64,000 nucleotides of DNA from Polyporus tsugae (Eukaryota; Basidiomycota; Agaricomycetes; Polyporales; Polyporaceae). Every line of letters starts with the position of its first letter. Positions within the stretch are counted from its first letter, which is position 1. Both the position numbers and the translations under genes were made by a program. Of this stretch, positions 24,674-37,055 are shown piece by piece. Where the stretch lies: NCBI GenBank assembly GCA_024305745.1, contig JAHRBS010000007.1:3472001-3536000 (forward strand), read 5' to 3'. Under the pieces are notes generated by a model, which did no database searches, was not told the origin of the DNA, and saw only the letters and a program-made list of their open reading frames with translations.

Positions 24674-27564
24674 CTAGAGCTTAGCGACCACCTTGCGGAG
24701 CTCTACCTTCTGAATCTTCCCTGTTGAGGTTTTCTGCGCGACAACATAACCGTCCATTATCAGCATCGCGGCATGCACCACCCCAGCCTCCCGCGACAAC
24801 ATAGAGGTGAGAGAATCCACAACTCACAGGAAGTTCCGGTACGATAGCTACCCACTCCGGACATGCGAAGCCAGGCAGCCGCTTACGCGCGTGCGTCTTG
24901 AGGTCCTTCTCGAACTCAGCGTGCCGCCCCGCCCACTTGTCCCCCTTCTGCGGGTGGAGGATAACGAACGCCATGGCGCGCTCGCCCCACTTCGGGTGCG
25001 ACCGCGCTATGACTGACACCTCGAGAACGTCCGGATGCGTCGCGAGCTCTGCAAACACCAATTTGGTCAGCGAAAGCGGGCTACGGAGGTCACTCGTGTC
25101 GAGATGAACCGTACCTTGCTCGATTGCAAGACTCGACGCGTTCTGCTCGCCACACAAAACGTTAGCCAGCTCCAAACTAATGGTGCGTGTATGTATGGTT
25201 GACAATAAGTGTACCCACCTCACCCCCCGAGATGATGATGTCCTTGCTCCGGTCCATGATCGCGATGTACCCGTCCGGATGCCACACCGCGAGGTCGCCC
25301 GAGTTGAAGTGCCCGCCGCGGAACGCCTTCGCCGTCGCGCCCGGGTCCCGGAAGTACTCCTTCATGACGATGTTCCCGCGGAACACGATCTCGCCCATCG
25401 TCTTCCCGTCCTTGGGCACGTCGACGAGCGGCGCGTCCGGGCTCTCGCCTTCCTGCAGCGGGAACACGACGCGGACCTCCTCGGCGGTTGCATACGTGAG
25501 GCCCTGGCGCGCAAGGAGCCGTGCGCGCTCGTCGAGCTGGCGTGCGGCCCATTCGGGCTGCTGGTAGCAGACGGTCGACGGGCCGTAAGTCTGCAGACAA
25601 GGGAAGATAAGCTTCGAGAAACTCCTTGGCCGGGAGCTCGAGTGACGTACCTCACTGCGGAGGTCGAGGTTGAAACATGTTGGGTTGACGGTCAGCCTTG
25701 GTTTGAATGTCGTAAGACAAAACGAAGACGCACGTCAGTCCGTAGACGTGCACAGGCTTGATGTTCCGCTTCTCGAGCTCGCCGATGAGGTGTGCAGTCG
25801 GAGCCGAACCCGCGATGATGGCATAGACCGGCTTCTCGAGGCGTCTTGCCAAGGGTGCGTTGACCAGGCCAATCTGCACGGGGCAACATTCTGCGTCAGC
25901 ACCTTTGTCACTCGCTCCAGAAGCAAGACGCGGGACAGGAGAACAAGACGCACCTGTACCGTCGGCGCTCCGCAGTAGTGCGTCACGCCAGAGTTGATGA
26001 GGTGGTTCCATATGTGGGGATACGACACAGATCGGAGGCAAACCTTCAATTTTTCGAAACGCGGAGTTTGCGACAGAGGAGGTGAAACGGTCAGTGAGGT
26101 CGACGCCACGGTGCGGGGCAAGGGAGGATCCTACCTGTGCAGCGGCGGCAAAGGTGATCGCCCACGGGTATGTCCAGCCGCTGGCGTGGAACATGGGCAA
26201 AATCCTTAATGACAGGGTCCAACGTCGGTTCAGCGCGCTCGGATATAGGCGGTGCATAGCCCGAACTCACCACAAATATGTGGAGTCACGATTCATCCTA
26301 CGATGCCGTGAGTGCCGTGGTGTGCGGTGCAGAGGACACAAACGTACCCAGTCTCATACGCATTTGCAACCGCGGCGAGATATGATCCTGTTCTTTCGTT
26401 AGATACACTAAATTATTTACTAGCGTCAACATCCTTACCTCTAAGCGTAGTAAGCACCCCCTTCGGCTATTGGTCATGGGTGGGTTAACAGTCAGTACAA
26501 CTACAACGACTACCTCACTTACGCGTCCTGTAGTACCAGAGCTAGTAATAGAACCTGTCAGACGACCTTCACACGTAAAAATGGCATGGCACCACGTACG
26601 TGTAGTTGAGTGCGCAAGCGGCGTCCTCATTTCGCTCCCACTCTAACCCCGGCCAGCCGCGCTCCTGGCTGAACTTGCGTCCCGCCGTCAAGAATTGTTC
26701 GTACGGGTCATCCTGCCTGCCCGTGTCGTGGATCACAATGATGGGCACTTTCGCGCCCTCTACGAGATGCGTGGACTCGTGGTCGACGAAGATGAGCTTC
26801 GCGCCCGAGTGCTCGAGGATGTACGCGACCTCGCCATGCGTGAGGCGGGTGTTGATGGCGCAAATTATCGCGCGCGCGCCGAGGACGCCGTGGTATGCCT
26901 CTAGAAAGCGTGTTTGAGTAAACACGGTGCCACAGTGAAGCATGTGATGGGAAGGCGAGACCAGCTATGGCAGGTCTGGAGTGAGTTTTGGTCAGGTTCG
27001 ACCCACAGCCAAGTGGAAGGTTAAGGGATGGTGCGCACATATTTGGTGTGATGAAAGCGACCCGGTCGCCCGGGTTGGTTCCGGCCTCTAGGAGTCCATA
27101 GGCAAAGTTCTGTATGCGTTGTGCCCTGGCGGTAGGGCGGAGTCCACATGCGATCAATGGGAGCGATTAGAATGTCGACGTACCAGACGGCATAAGAGTA
27201 TATTACAGGGTGTTTCACGTCAGAATGTACAATGGCAAGCTTGTTGGGATAGATTTGTGCAGAGCGAAGCAGGAAAGCTAGGGGGTTCTGAATGGCGAAT
27301 CAGATGGGCGTGTCGTGCGCTGCGAGACAGGAGCTGAAACGTGGAAGTTGGGTACGCACCAAAGCATGGTGATGGACAGGAGTATCGTCGGGCAGACGGA
27401 GACGATAGTTAACGTTTGGAGGCGGAATGCTTGCCGGCGTGGGCGAGAAGGATTTGAGTGCTTCTGATTGAGCACGGGGACGTCACTGCTGCTACACAAT
27501 GACTGGAACGGTGTGACGCACCGTTGGCCATGTAGAACGTTTCAGCAAGTTGAATGGGGCTCAT
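24674..27564 (-). CDS. acyl-CoA synthetase (AMP-binding), probable peroxisomal targeting
   Basis: Adenylate-forming enzyme that activates a carboxylic acid to its acyl-CoA. The start is the ATG reading MSPIQLAETFYMAN; the end is KVELRKVVAKL-stop. More than ten short exons join to give the family motifs: SGTTGR|PKGVLTT (P-loop, split by an intron), PMFHASGWTYPW, the A5 region HVYGLT..TYGP, FNSGDLAVWHPDGYIAIMDRSKDIIISGGE, and the terminal catalytic K in TSTGKIQKVELR. The PEWAARQLDERARLLARQG segment resembles the short/medium-chain acyl-activating enzymes of plants and fungi. The last three residues, AKL, fit the PTS1 signal. Substrate is not determined. I checked several junctions, not all. Confidence 0.88.
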
Positions 27565-29103
27565 GGTGGCCGCCTGAAGGTCTTATACGTCGAGGCGGAG
27601 GATGGTATGACGTGAAGGACGAGTTGCAAACTGCGCGGACGGGATCGAGGCGGAAACGCAGGTCGGACTCGAACGTGGGGAAGGAAATGAAGTGTGGGGA
27701 AGGAAATGCGGGGTAGCGCGTCTGGGCCGGGGTTTGCGATTGGCCGGCTCCGGACCCTGTGTTGAGGTTAAGGGCTAACTAGGGTTCCAAAACCAGCAAT
27801 CGACTTGAACTACTCACTGTCAACTCGGACCCTTTGCACCTCTTCCCATCCTATCTGTCTCATACATCCGTATATGCGTCGAATTTGTCGCATGCTTATC
27901 TTGCCATTCGACGGTGGCATGATTCCAAGAATTCCTTCTAAATTTTTCATCAGTCCCATTGGTGCCAACTTGAAGCACCTGAACGCCGCCGGAACTAACG
28001 CAAACAGCAGACGGCGGCCGGATTGTTTGATATTTCCGCTGGAATAATGGTCCAAGCGCGGTGTGAAGCATTCTTCTCTGGTCCTTCTGTACCGAGGGCC
28101 AGCGCGTGGAGGTGAGTCGTGACAGCGTTAACATAACTCGTCTTTGTGCCTGTTGTGCGCAGTATACGGCAAACGTTATCAGACGCAAGCCACCAGTGAT
28201 AATCATACAAGACAAACCCCTGGCATATCCCCAGACATGGCCACAACTGGGTCAGTTGTTTGTCAGGTTGATGCTTCATCTAGGACGTTCTCAGCCTTCT
28301 GGGTAATATGTTGCGTACTGTGTTCGACTTAACTTACGTGCCGCCATAGCGCCATCACAAAGCTTTACGCCATTGCAGTCATGTGGGTAAGGAGGTAGTC
28401 GTCGGCTAAAGAGGACTGACAGTGCGCAGGAAACCGTCTTCAACAGGATCAGAACTGACCTCTTTCACTCTTCCTGATCCAGCGATTCTGTGGGCGCCAA
28501 TTTCCTTCCGAACCAATCCGACCATGGCCAGCCAGCCCACGGTCATTGTGCCCTGTTCCCTCGTCCACACCTCGCAAACATACGCATTAGCCTTCACTTC
28601 ATGTCGCCTGAAGACAGTGCTCTGCAGCACAGAAGTCCAGGGACGCAAGGGGCCGCAGAGGCAAATCTGCGCTCTTCCCTCGCCCTTTACCCACGGACGT
28701 AACGGAGATATTCCGCGTGCTGGTCATCCGCGCGTGCGGGCCAAAAGGCGACATCCGTTGTGAGCAGGCCCTTTGTACTTGTTATCAAGCCCCGTCCACT
28801 AAGAATCTATCCTATCCCCCCAATAGTCCCCCGCGGCACGCGGGTACCTTGCGGGAACGCGTCTGATGGCGTGGATCCATACTAAGTATGTCGGTCTTCC
28901 CGAACGTCACGGTACGTATTTAATTGACCACGTTCCAGGCGGACGATGGGTTTATCTCCCCTCCCCGAAGCTGACTACTTCTCGAGCTAACTTCCCTCGC
29001 TATCCCGCTCCATCAGTATTGCCTCCGATCCCTCACTTGCTCTGGAGTCATATCCATCGTAGGAGTCACCACCCCTCACAGCTAACCCTGCCTACCATTC
29101 GAG
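27565..29103. other. divergent intergenic region (1.5 kb)
   Basis: Upstream of both the acyl-CoA synthetase (minus) and the DUF6593-like gene (plus). Open frames near 27.8-28.8 kb overlap on several frames and lack motifs. A pyrimidine-rich leader precedes the 29104 start. Confidence 0.5.
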
Positions 29104-30032
29104 ATGCTACTGAAAGTGACTTCCGCCGACATCCATAATACGGCGCTACTCGACTGCGACACGGGCGAGATCCTGTATCGCACCACGACCTCCCTACCCC
29201 CCGGCCTCCCTGGCCCTTCCAGATCGCGAACGAGTTTGGCGAGCACGTTTTCGCGCGCGAGCTCTAACCGCTCTTACGAGAAGCTGCCGGCATGCGAGCA
29301 GAACACGACGGCGGTGCTCGACTGTGAAGGAGATACGGTCGCGGAGATCGTATGGGAGGGCCACAACGCGACGATCATTCGGATACAGGATGAGGAGCTG
29401 CGGGGAACAACGGAGCTGTTCGACGCTGCGTTCGCCCGTGTCCTGTGAGTCCACGTTCTATCCATCCATATGCGTCGGGAGACCCATACTGATCGAACGG
29501 CTGTGGCTTCGGCCCTGGCAGCCCGGACGAGACGATACTTCCAACGCGTATGGAGTATACGTGGCGAATCACGGCGGAGAGCTTGACTGTTCGTGCCGTT
29601 TTCGTTACTGCGCTCGGTGATGAGCCCGCGATTGACTCGGGCACACAGCTTCTCGATGACGATGATGAAGTCGTAGGGCGGCTCTACTCAGATTGTTCCT
29701 TCATCAAGGGACGTCCGGTGTCGGTATTACAGCCCGGTAAGGGCTCGGACTACATCGAGCTGGAGAACCTCCCATCGGACGAGTTGCTAGAGGTCATCGG
29801 TATGTTGTGCCATGACACTCGTTCGGTATAGGGCCGGAACGATCTAACCGGAGATCTAGTAACATACCTCCTCGTCACCACCCTCCGAGAGCGCCTGTAC
29901 TCGATATCGAGATACGTGTACGGCCCACAACGCAAACGTCCGTTGGCCACCCTCTGCTTACACGCAAGCCAGAGCTTCGCAAACCTGCGCGAGAGCTTAC
30001 GACGCACCAAGGCACCCGCTTCACGGCAATAA
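29104..30032 (+). CDS. DUF6593-like small basidiomycete protein
   Basis: Three exons (29104-29444, 29522-29799, 29860-30032) give 263 residues in frame. The protein begins MLLKVTSADIHNTALLDCDTGEILYRTTT, then alternates short beta strands: TTAVLDCEGDTVAEIVWEG, YTWRITAESLTVRA, ILYRT and ELENLPSDELLEVI. This pattern (nascent residue D-x-x-TG-x-x-LY-x-x-T, then W-x-G) resembles the DUF6593 proteins of mushrooms, thought to share a LURP/scramblase-like barrel. The C-terminus is a helix rich in Arg (LRERLYSISRYVYG) followed by a basic tail. There is no signal peptide. Function is unknown. The family call is from memory of the pattern, so moderately sure. Confidence 0.7.
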
Positions 30033-31712
30033 CGCTGATCTTCGTTTTGCGCTTTCGTTCTGTTGGCCGCACATCTTGCCTCTCGCATCATGCACCGCAT
30101 ACCGCATCCATAACACAGGTTACCTCTATGCACACCTGCCCATCTCGCCTCGCTTCGGGTCACTCATCGCTTTCGCTTTCGCCCTCGCTCGTCCATCACG
30201 CTTTCCATTTTCCCGGTCTGTCGCATTTCACCTCGTGCTTTACCCGGCCAAGCGGCCCTCGGCTCTCACTCAAGTGCTGAGTCAACTTGTACTTACTGTA
30301 CAGCCAATACTCCACCGTTCGTCGCATTCCTAGGAACAAGAAACATACCCATGTAACTTGTCGCTCCATATTAGTTATCGCCCAACCCACTACCAGTATA
30401 TCATTGTACCAAAAGGACCGACACGATACTATGAACAGGTAGAATGCATAATGGTGTGATCGATGGAGGCATTCATCGATGGATGACTATAGACCATGGC
30501 GGCGGGTCACCGGCACCCGGGGAGTACCTTACGGGCGTCGTGGATCTTGGGTCCGAGTCCACCTCGAGGCTCGGAGGCTGGACGAAGAAGAATTTGTGGC
30601 TTGGAAGCCGTTTGCAAGCTTGCTGATACATACGTGAATGCGGTTCCGTGTGGTTTCCCCACTGATTTCGAACGGGAGCCTGCGTGGACTGGGGATGTTT
30701 GTGGAATGGAAAGGGCTGTCGGTATGTCGTAAGAGATCGGAGGATTATGCAAGCGTTGTGGCGTCTAGCAACACCGCCACTGCTCGTCCACGTCGCGTCT
30801 TTGCTAGCCCTTGGTATGTTTTCTTTGGCACTCGCTTCATCTCCTGTCGCGCTAGACATATTATATCGCTGGTTATACGCGGTATCGCTAAATGAACAGG
30901 ATGTCGGATGTCTTGCAAGCATTCCAGGTACAGTTGGTACGGAGCTCACTTGCGAATACCCTTCCGACCCGGTCATTACAGAACGTTCTGTATGACTCAG
31001 GGCAAACCCGGCCGTATTTCTCCCAGACACGAGGCCACGGCGGTTGTATACAGGCTCTCAAACGGCGTTCCCAGGCAGTGCGCACCTCGCATTGGACGGA
31101 GCTAATCACCTTTTACACCTCGCCATCACCCAAGCCATCCCTGCCACCATCCTCCCATCGCACAGCCGCAGCTCCCCTCCGTTGGTGACGTCTTGTTCTC
31201 CCTCTGGAGATCCCTCTTGAAACACGAAAAAAAGATCCACTTGCGGAAAATACTTCCCCTGCCCGCTCTTCCGTCGCCTCGGATGCCGAGTCCGTCGTGG
31301 CCCCAGGTCCAGGGCGCGACGTGGATACCGGTGCAGGATTGCGACCCCGCGCGCGCCCCAGTCAGATCTGCTTCCGCGATGCACTCTCAGACTGCTTGCG
31401 CGCGACCGCGGCAGTTGGCTGACTCAGTGCCAACCGTGCATTGCTGGCGTATTCGAGTTTCGCCGGCGAACCGCCTCCGACCAGGCCGAACGTACGTCCC
31501 CGTATCTGGGTCCCGGGCATATCGCATCCACCGCGTGTATATAACCCTGTGCTCCCTCTCAATGGCCAGTCATTCACCCTCGGTTTCGCTGCACACCCGA
31601 CCAGTCCCGACTCGAACTGACTCGACCGAAGTATCCTTTCCGCGCAGTGGCTACGCAGCAGCAGGACATAAAAGACAACTTGCACTCGCCAGCCTCCTTC
31701 CCCATCCGCACC
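30033..31712. other. intergenic stretch with aminotransferase promoter
   Basis: About 1.7 kb without a supportable gene. A TATATAA sequence at 31538-31544, about 170 bp before the aminotransferase ATG, is a good TATA candidate. Short open frames at 30.4-31.2 kb carry no motif. Confidence 0.5.
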
Positions 31713-33342
31713 ATGACTCCACTTTCGACAGTCGCCACCGCCATGTCGACCCCTGTCGACCTCACGCAACACCTCTCGACAGAGGCACGCTTGCGCAAGC
31801 CCAATCCCATGAAGGCGATCTGGAAGCTCACGCGTCGCAAGCCGAATATGGTATCTCTCGCCAACGGTGCGTGATTCTTTCGATGTTGCACGGATCTGGC
31901 AGGATGCTCACGCCTCTTCAGGCGACCCCCACTATTCGCTGTACCCGATCCGCAAGATCGAGTTCGAGATGGCCTCCGTTACGGAGGAAGACCCCGTGGC
32001 GTCGTGGCGGGCAGGTCCCAGCGCGCCCTCACAGACATTGACGTCATCCGCACACGACCCATGCGCGCTCCCCATCCAGGCCGGCATGCAGTACACCGCC
32101 GGGGCAGGTCTCCCCGACGCGCAGCGTGTCGTGACCGAGCTCACCCAATTCTATCACTCGCCCGCCGACCACCTGTGCACACTCACCCTCGGCAACTCGG
32201 ACGGGATCACCAAGTGCTTCCGGCTGCTCGGCGAGCCCGGCGACACCTTCCTCGCGGACGAGTTCACGTTCAGCTCGGTAACGAACGTGCCCCTCGCGCA
32301 GGGCATCAAGTGGGTCGGCATCAAGATGGATGACGGCGGGATGATCCCGTCCGAGCTCGAGCGCGTCCTCGCCACCTGGGACCCCGCGCGCGGCCGCCGC
32401 CCGCACGTCATCTACCTCGTCCCCTGCGGGCAGAACCCGACGGGCTCGACGCTCAGCTTCGCACGTCGCCAGGAAATCTACGCGCTCGCGCAGCGCTTCG
32501 ACATCATCATCATCGAGGACGACCCGTACTACTTCCTGCAGTACGACGCGCCCTCAGCACCGACGACCGCACCTGAGACGCCGTTCGCGCGCTCATTCCT
32601 CTCGCTCGACACCGACGGCCGCGTCGTGCGCGTCGACTCGTTCTCCAAGATCATGGCGCCCGGCATGCGCCTCGGCTGGATCACCTCCAGCGCCGCCTTC
32701 CACGACGCGCTCGTCTCGTACACCGACTCGTCCACGATGCACCCGCACGGCTTCGGCCAGATGCTCATCACTGAGATGCTCGCCTCTACCGGCTGGCAGC
32801 TCGCCGGGTTCGACCGCTGGGTGCGCTCGCTGCGCGCCGAGTACCACCGCCGCCGCACGCACTTCCTCGGGCTGTTCGAGCGCGAGGTCGCCCCGACCGG
32901 TTTGGCGGGCGCGGGCTGCCCCGAGGCGGGCATGTTCGTGTGGATCCGCGTGCACGTCGAGAAGCACCTGCGCTACCGCGCGGACGTGCGCGTGGAGAGC
33001 AGGGACGCGGCGGGCCCGCGGACGAACGTGCGGGAGCTGATGGAGGAGCTGTTTGAGCGCTGCCTGGACGGCGGGCTCGTCGTCATGCCGGCGAGCATCT
33101 TCGCGCTGTCGGCGGACCCCAAGTACGACGACATGGAGGACCCGGTCGAGGACGTGAGTGCATTCAATTCGTTCATGCTCCATTCCTTTGATCACCGGTG
33201 CTGACATATGTTGTCTTGACAGCGCTTCAACTACCTCCGTGCAACATTCGCGGGCACCGAAGAGGCGATGGAACAGGGTCTCAGCATCCTCGGGCAGGTC
33301 CTGAAGGAATTCTTCGCCGAAGAGCCCAAAGTAATCGCCTGA
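31713..33342 (+). CDS. ARO8: class I/II aminotransferase, Aro8/aminoadipate type
   Basis: PLP-dependent transaminase of the fungal Aro8 group (aromatic amino acids, 2-aminoadipate, kynurenine). Three exons, 31713-31866, 31922-33153 and 33223-33342, encode 501 residues, the usual length for Aro8. Seen: RRKPNMVSLANGGDPHYSLYP at the N-terminus; TLTLGNSDGITKCFRLL; PCGQNPTGST; the cofactor Asp/Tyr in IIIEDDPYYFLQY; the Schiff-base lysine in VDSFSKIMAPGMRLGW (about K294); and AGMFVWIRV. All key PLP residues are present, so it should be active. It is convergent with CTF18, 289 bp apart. The exact preferred amino acid cannot be read from sequence. Confidence 0.93.
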
Positions 33343-33631
33343 AACAATTTTGGTGTCGATGGTCGAGGCGTTCCCTTTCCCCGGACAGTAATATTGCTTT
33401 CATCCACTTGCACGCATGGACTATATCATTATTACCTGCAAGCTCACATGTACATACATTACCCGGATCCCATATTTTACTCTATCCCTAGACGACTACT
33501 AGTACAACACTTGACACCCGTCTCTACAATGAAATCAATGGATAAATTACAATCACACATCCGAGCATAGGGTCCGATAGTACATGCAGCCACAACAACC
33601 ATGCCCCACGACGCCACACAAGCAACTACGA

Positions 33632-36600
33632 CTACAGCCACGCAGAGACCTTGACAGGCTTCCTGACAGCCGCCGAGTTGCCCTCCTTGAATTTGTACGC
33701 TACCCGGTACGGCTTGACCTTCGGTCCGCCCGTTGCGCCGTCCGACTCGTCCTTCGCGACGATCGGGCGTCCGAAAAAGTCCACGGCAGCCTGAACAGCG
33801 ACGAATGCGCGAACAAGAGTTGCAGAAATGGCCACAGCGTCAACGCAACATGTCCTCTTAGCTCAGGCGACGCCGTGATCACGAACGGAACGCACCTTCT
33901 CAGCCAGCTTGTCCTCCTGGCGTTGACGCTTCGCGACCGGCTGTGCGTCGTCCGCCAACGTGTTGTCTTTCGAGCTGCGAGCAAGCAAGCAGAAACCATT
34001 AGCAGAGCGTTGCACGGCAGATGGTGGATTGGTTGATGCGAGAGATCACTTACGCCCCGCCGAAGAACGCGGACTTGCTGCCCTTGCTCTTCTCGTGGCC
34101 CTCCGCCTGCCGGGCAATGACCTGCGCATCGATCTATGCATACACACCGTCGCCATCAGCGCCCGTCGCCAGACCGTAGTAAGTACCGTTTATGCCAGAT
34201 GTTCCGAGTCATCCTCACCTCAGCAGCGACAAGATGCCGCACCGCGTACCGCGAGACCGCGATGTCCGCCGCGCGCCGCCCATCATACGTCACGAACACG
34301 TCGATGGGCGGGTCGAGCCTGTACACGAGCTGGCCCTCCTCCGTCCTCTCCTGCACGAAGCGCAGCTCGAGGTTCGCCATCACGCCCACGAGCCGCGCGA
34401 GGACCGCCTTCTCCGCGGGCCGGATCACCTGGCTGTTCACCGGGCGGAGCGGCGGGGAGATGATGCGGTTCAGGTACGGCGCGAGCTCGAGCTGCATGAG
34501 CGCGCCGTGCGCGAGGTGCCGGTAGTCGCCTGCGCTGCGCGCGGCGGCCGTGCGGAGGCAGCGCGCGAGGGACTTGTAGACCTCCTCGTTTACCTTGAGT
34601 TTCGTGTAGTGCTACAGTTGTGCCCTCGTCGTTAGCGACAGGTGTCTTTTTTTGAGTCTGAAGGCTTTTGACGTACCTCCCAGTCGGCTTTCGGTCTTTC
34701 CAATTTTGGGGCTCCCCGATCTTGGAACAGCGGGTAGAATGCGACGAGGGGATATGACATGTACGGCAGGAGCGCATACTCCCTCTCGGCACGCATCGAA
34801 CCCATGAGCACGTCCCACCTGCACAACCACTCCGTGCCCTTTAGATATCGGTCGAACGAAGCGTCATGCCGATGCAGGTGAGCATAATGCTCGAAGCAAC
34901 CTATTCGACAGGTCCTTCATCAGCACTCCTCACGACGGAAGCTGCAAATCAAGAACCAATGACCTACCAATCGCAATCTTGTCCAGCGAATCGCAACTCT
35001 CGACCGCCATGCTCAGCCGCGTCACAAACCGCGGCTCGTCCTCCCGCACGCCCATCTCCTTCGCCCTCTTCTTCGACAGCGGCGCAAACAGGTCCCCAAG
35101 CACCGTCATCATCCCCACCTCCCCCTCCTTCATCCCTCTCGTCGCGCTCCGCACCACCCCCTCCGTCACCATCCCGCCCGCACCCGCGCCCATTCGTGCC
35201 TGGAGCATCTGCAGTGTGTTCAAGCATCCGCGAAAGTCGCCCTGTGCGACGCCCACGAGCGTCGCCAGCGCACGCGCGTCCGCCTTCAGCCCCTCCCCCT
35301 CGCAGATCTCGCGCAACCGACGCACGACGTGCGTGTCGTGCGGGCGGGCGAAGCGCACGATGCGCGCGTGCTGCCGCAGCTTCGTGAGCGAGGACGCGTA
35401 CAGGTCGTTGCAGATGCAGATGATCGGCCGGAGGAGCGGCCGCGCGTGCTGCTCGCCTTTGCCCCGCGCGCCTTTCTTCTTCTGCGGCCGGTCGTAGGTG
35501 AGCTGGATGAGCTTGCTGATAAATCCGCCAGACTAGTTACGCGTGTCCGGTCAGTACCGATACCAGGACCTTGCTAGAAGACAGAAGGGACTTACGGAGT
35601 CGGACCCACCGGTCGCGCCGTCGACCTCGTCGATGACGACCAGGGTGGGCTTCGAGCTGCCGATCTTGGCGCCGCTTTCGAGGGCGGGGCGTATTCGCTC
35701 GTCGACGACATCAGCGGAGCGCGCGTCGCTCGCGTTGATCTCGAAGACGCTGTACCCGGCATGTTGCGCGACGACGTGCGCGAGGGTCGTCTTGCCCAGT
35801 CCTGGGGGGCCCGAGAGAAGTAAGAGCTACCGAGACACCACACCCGTCTATCAATCCTTGGTGTATTGCGATGGGATAGAGCGGGAACGGACCTTTTCTT
35901 GAGGCCGTCGCCATTGGTCCAGGTTCTCGCCGTTCGCGTCGTCCCTGGCACGTTTGCGTCCCCGGTTCTTGTTCTTCCCGAACACGCAGCTATCCCATTC
36001 CTTGACCCACGACAGAACCTCCCGATGTACGCGGTCGTCCCCGAGAAGCTCCGTGAATCGTGATGGGCGGTACCGATCGACCCACATGAGGGCGTTTGTG
36101 GTGGTTGCAAGCTGTGCTGGCTTCGGTTGCGCCTCCCTGCATATATGCACCGTCAATAGCACGCCCCAAGCCGGACATAGGCTAACCACATACTCGCTCA
36201 CGATTTTCGCAACCGTGGAGACGGAGAGGTCTTCCAGCATCTTGTGGATGGGCGCGTCAAGCAGTGTCTTCATTCGTTGATCTTGGCCTGCCTGAAGCAG
36301 AATACCGGCTCGCCTCTAGCCATGTTGTTAGCTCGGGCTAGTTCCAAGTCCTGGAACGTCCTAACGCATGTAAGGGGTGTGACAGACACCTGACTTACCA
36401 ACGCTGCAGTCGCTTTGGCTCGTGGAGGTTTCCGTGTGAAGTGCACGGTGGAGCCATCAAATGTCTTCGTGGATATGACCCTGGAACTCGAGGGTACGGG
36501 GGCGAGAGAGGCGACTTTGGCTGCGTAACCCTTCAGCAATTCTGCTACATCCGGCAGGTCTTCATCTGAGACACGGTGTTGGAGTTAGTGAGACGGAAAG

Positions 36601-37055
36601 GTAGCACATATGTGGCTGACCTTGCGACTTGGATTGAGAACTCGTATCATGGGAGGGAAGCGTGGGTTCCCCAAACAGAAGAGGTGCATCTACATTGCAT
36701 TGCTTCGTTTAGTTGCGACTGGAGATACGACACGGGATAGCAGGGAAGAACGGTTCAGATGTCCCCCGTTATGCCGCGAAATCAGAGTGCAGGGAACGAT
36801 TACACCATAGCTTCGTCCCGCAACGCAGCAACGGTCCCATCGAGAGCTGAAGCACGTACCACCAAACTCCCCGCCTTGACTGCGGCTGGACTCCCCTCGA
36901 TCGGTTTCTTGAGGAGTGTTAGGCTCCTCCAGCAGCAGTCCCGTCGAAATAAACGCGGCTCCGATGGCGCCTTGGCTCAAGGATTCTGTTGCAATGTCGG
37001 AGGGGTCGTCAGCGAGAAGCAAGCTGCTAGGAAGGCCGAACTCTAGGGCAGCCAT
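33632..37055 (-). CDS. CTF18: CTF18, large subunit of the alternative clamp loader
   Basis: AAA+ ATPase that with Rfc2-5, Dcc1 and Ctf8 loads/unloads PCNA at forks and supports sister-chromatid cohesion. Many exons on the minus strand. Ordered pieces: MAALEFGLPSSLLLADDPSD; KTFDGSTVHFTRK; EMKTLLDAPIHKML; the RFC box WVDRYRPSRFTELLGDDRVHREVL; Walker A GPPGLGKTTLAH; FEINASDARSADVV; Walker B LVVIDEVDGATGG; sensor-like IICICNDLYASSLTKLRQHA; GDFRGCLNTLQMLQ; long helical C-terminal part; and the end DFFGRPIV...PVKVSAWL. The terminal DFFGRPI-type block is where Ctf18 binds Dcc1-Ctf8 and separates it from Rfc1 and Elg1. A linker rich in Lys/Arg lies before Walker A (RGRKRARDD). Confidence 0.93.

Noticed and set aside
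28422..28763. 113-codon plus-strand frame upstream of the DUF6593-like gene
   Set aside because: Shadow-like composition, no recognisable domain and no extension through introns.
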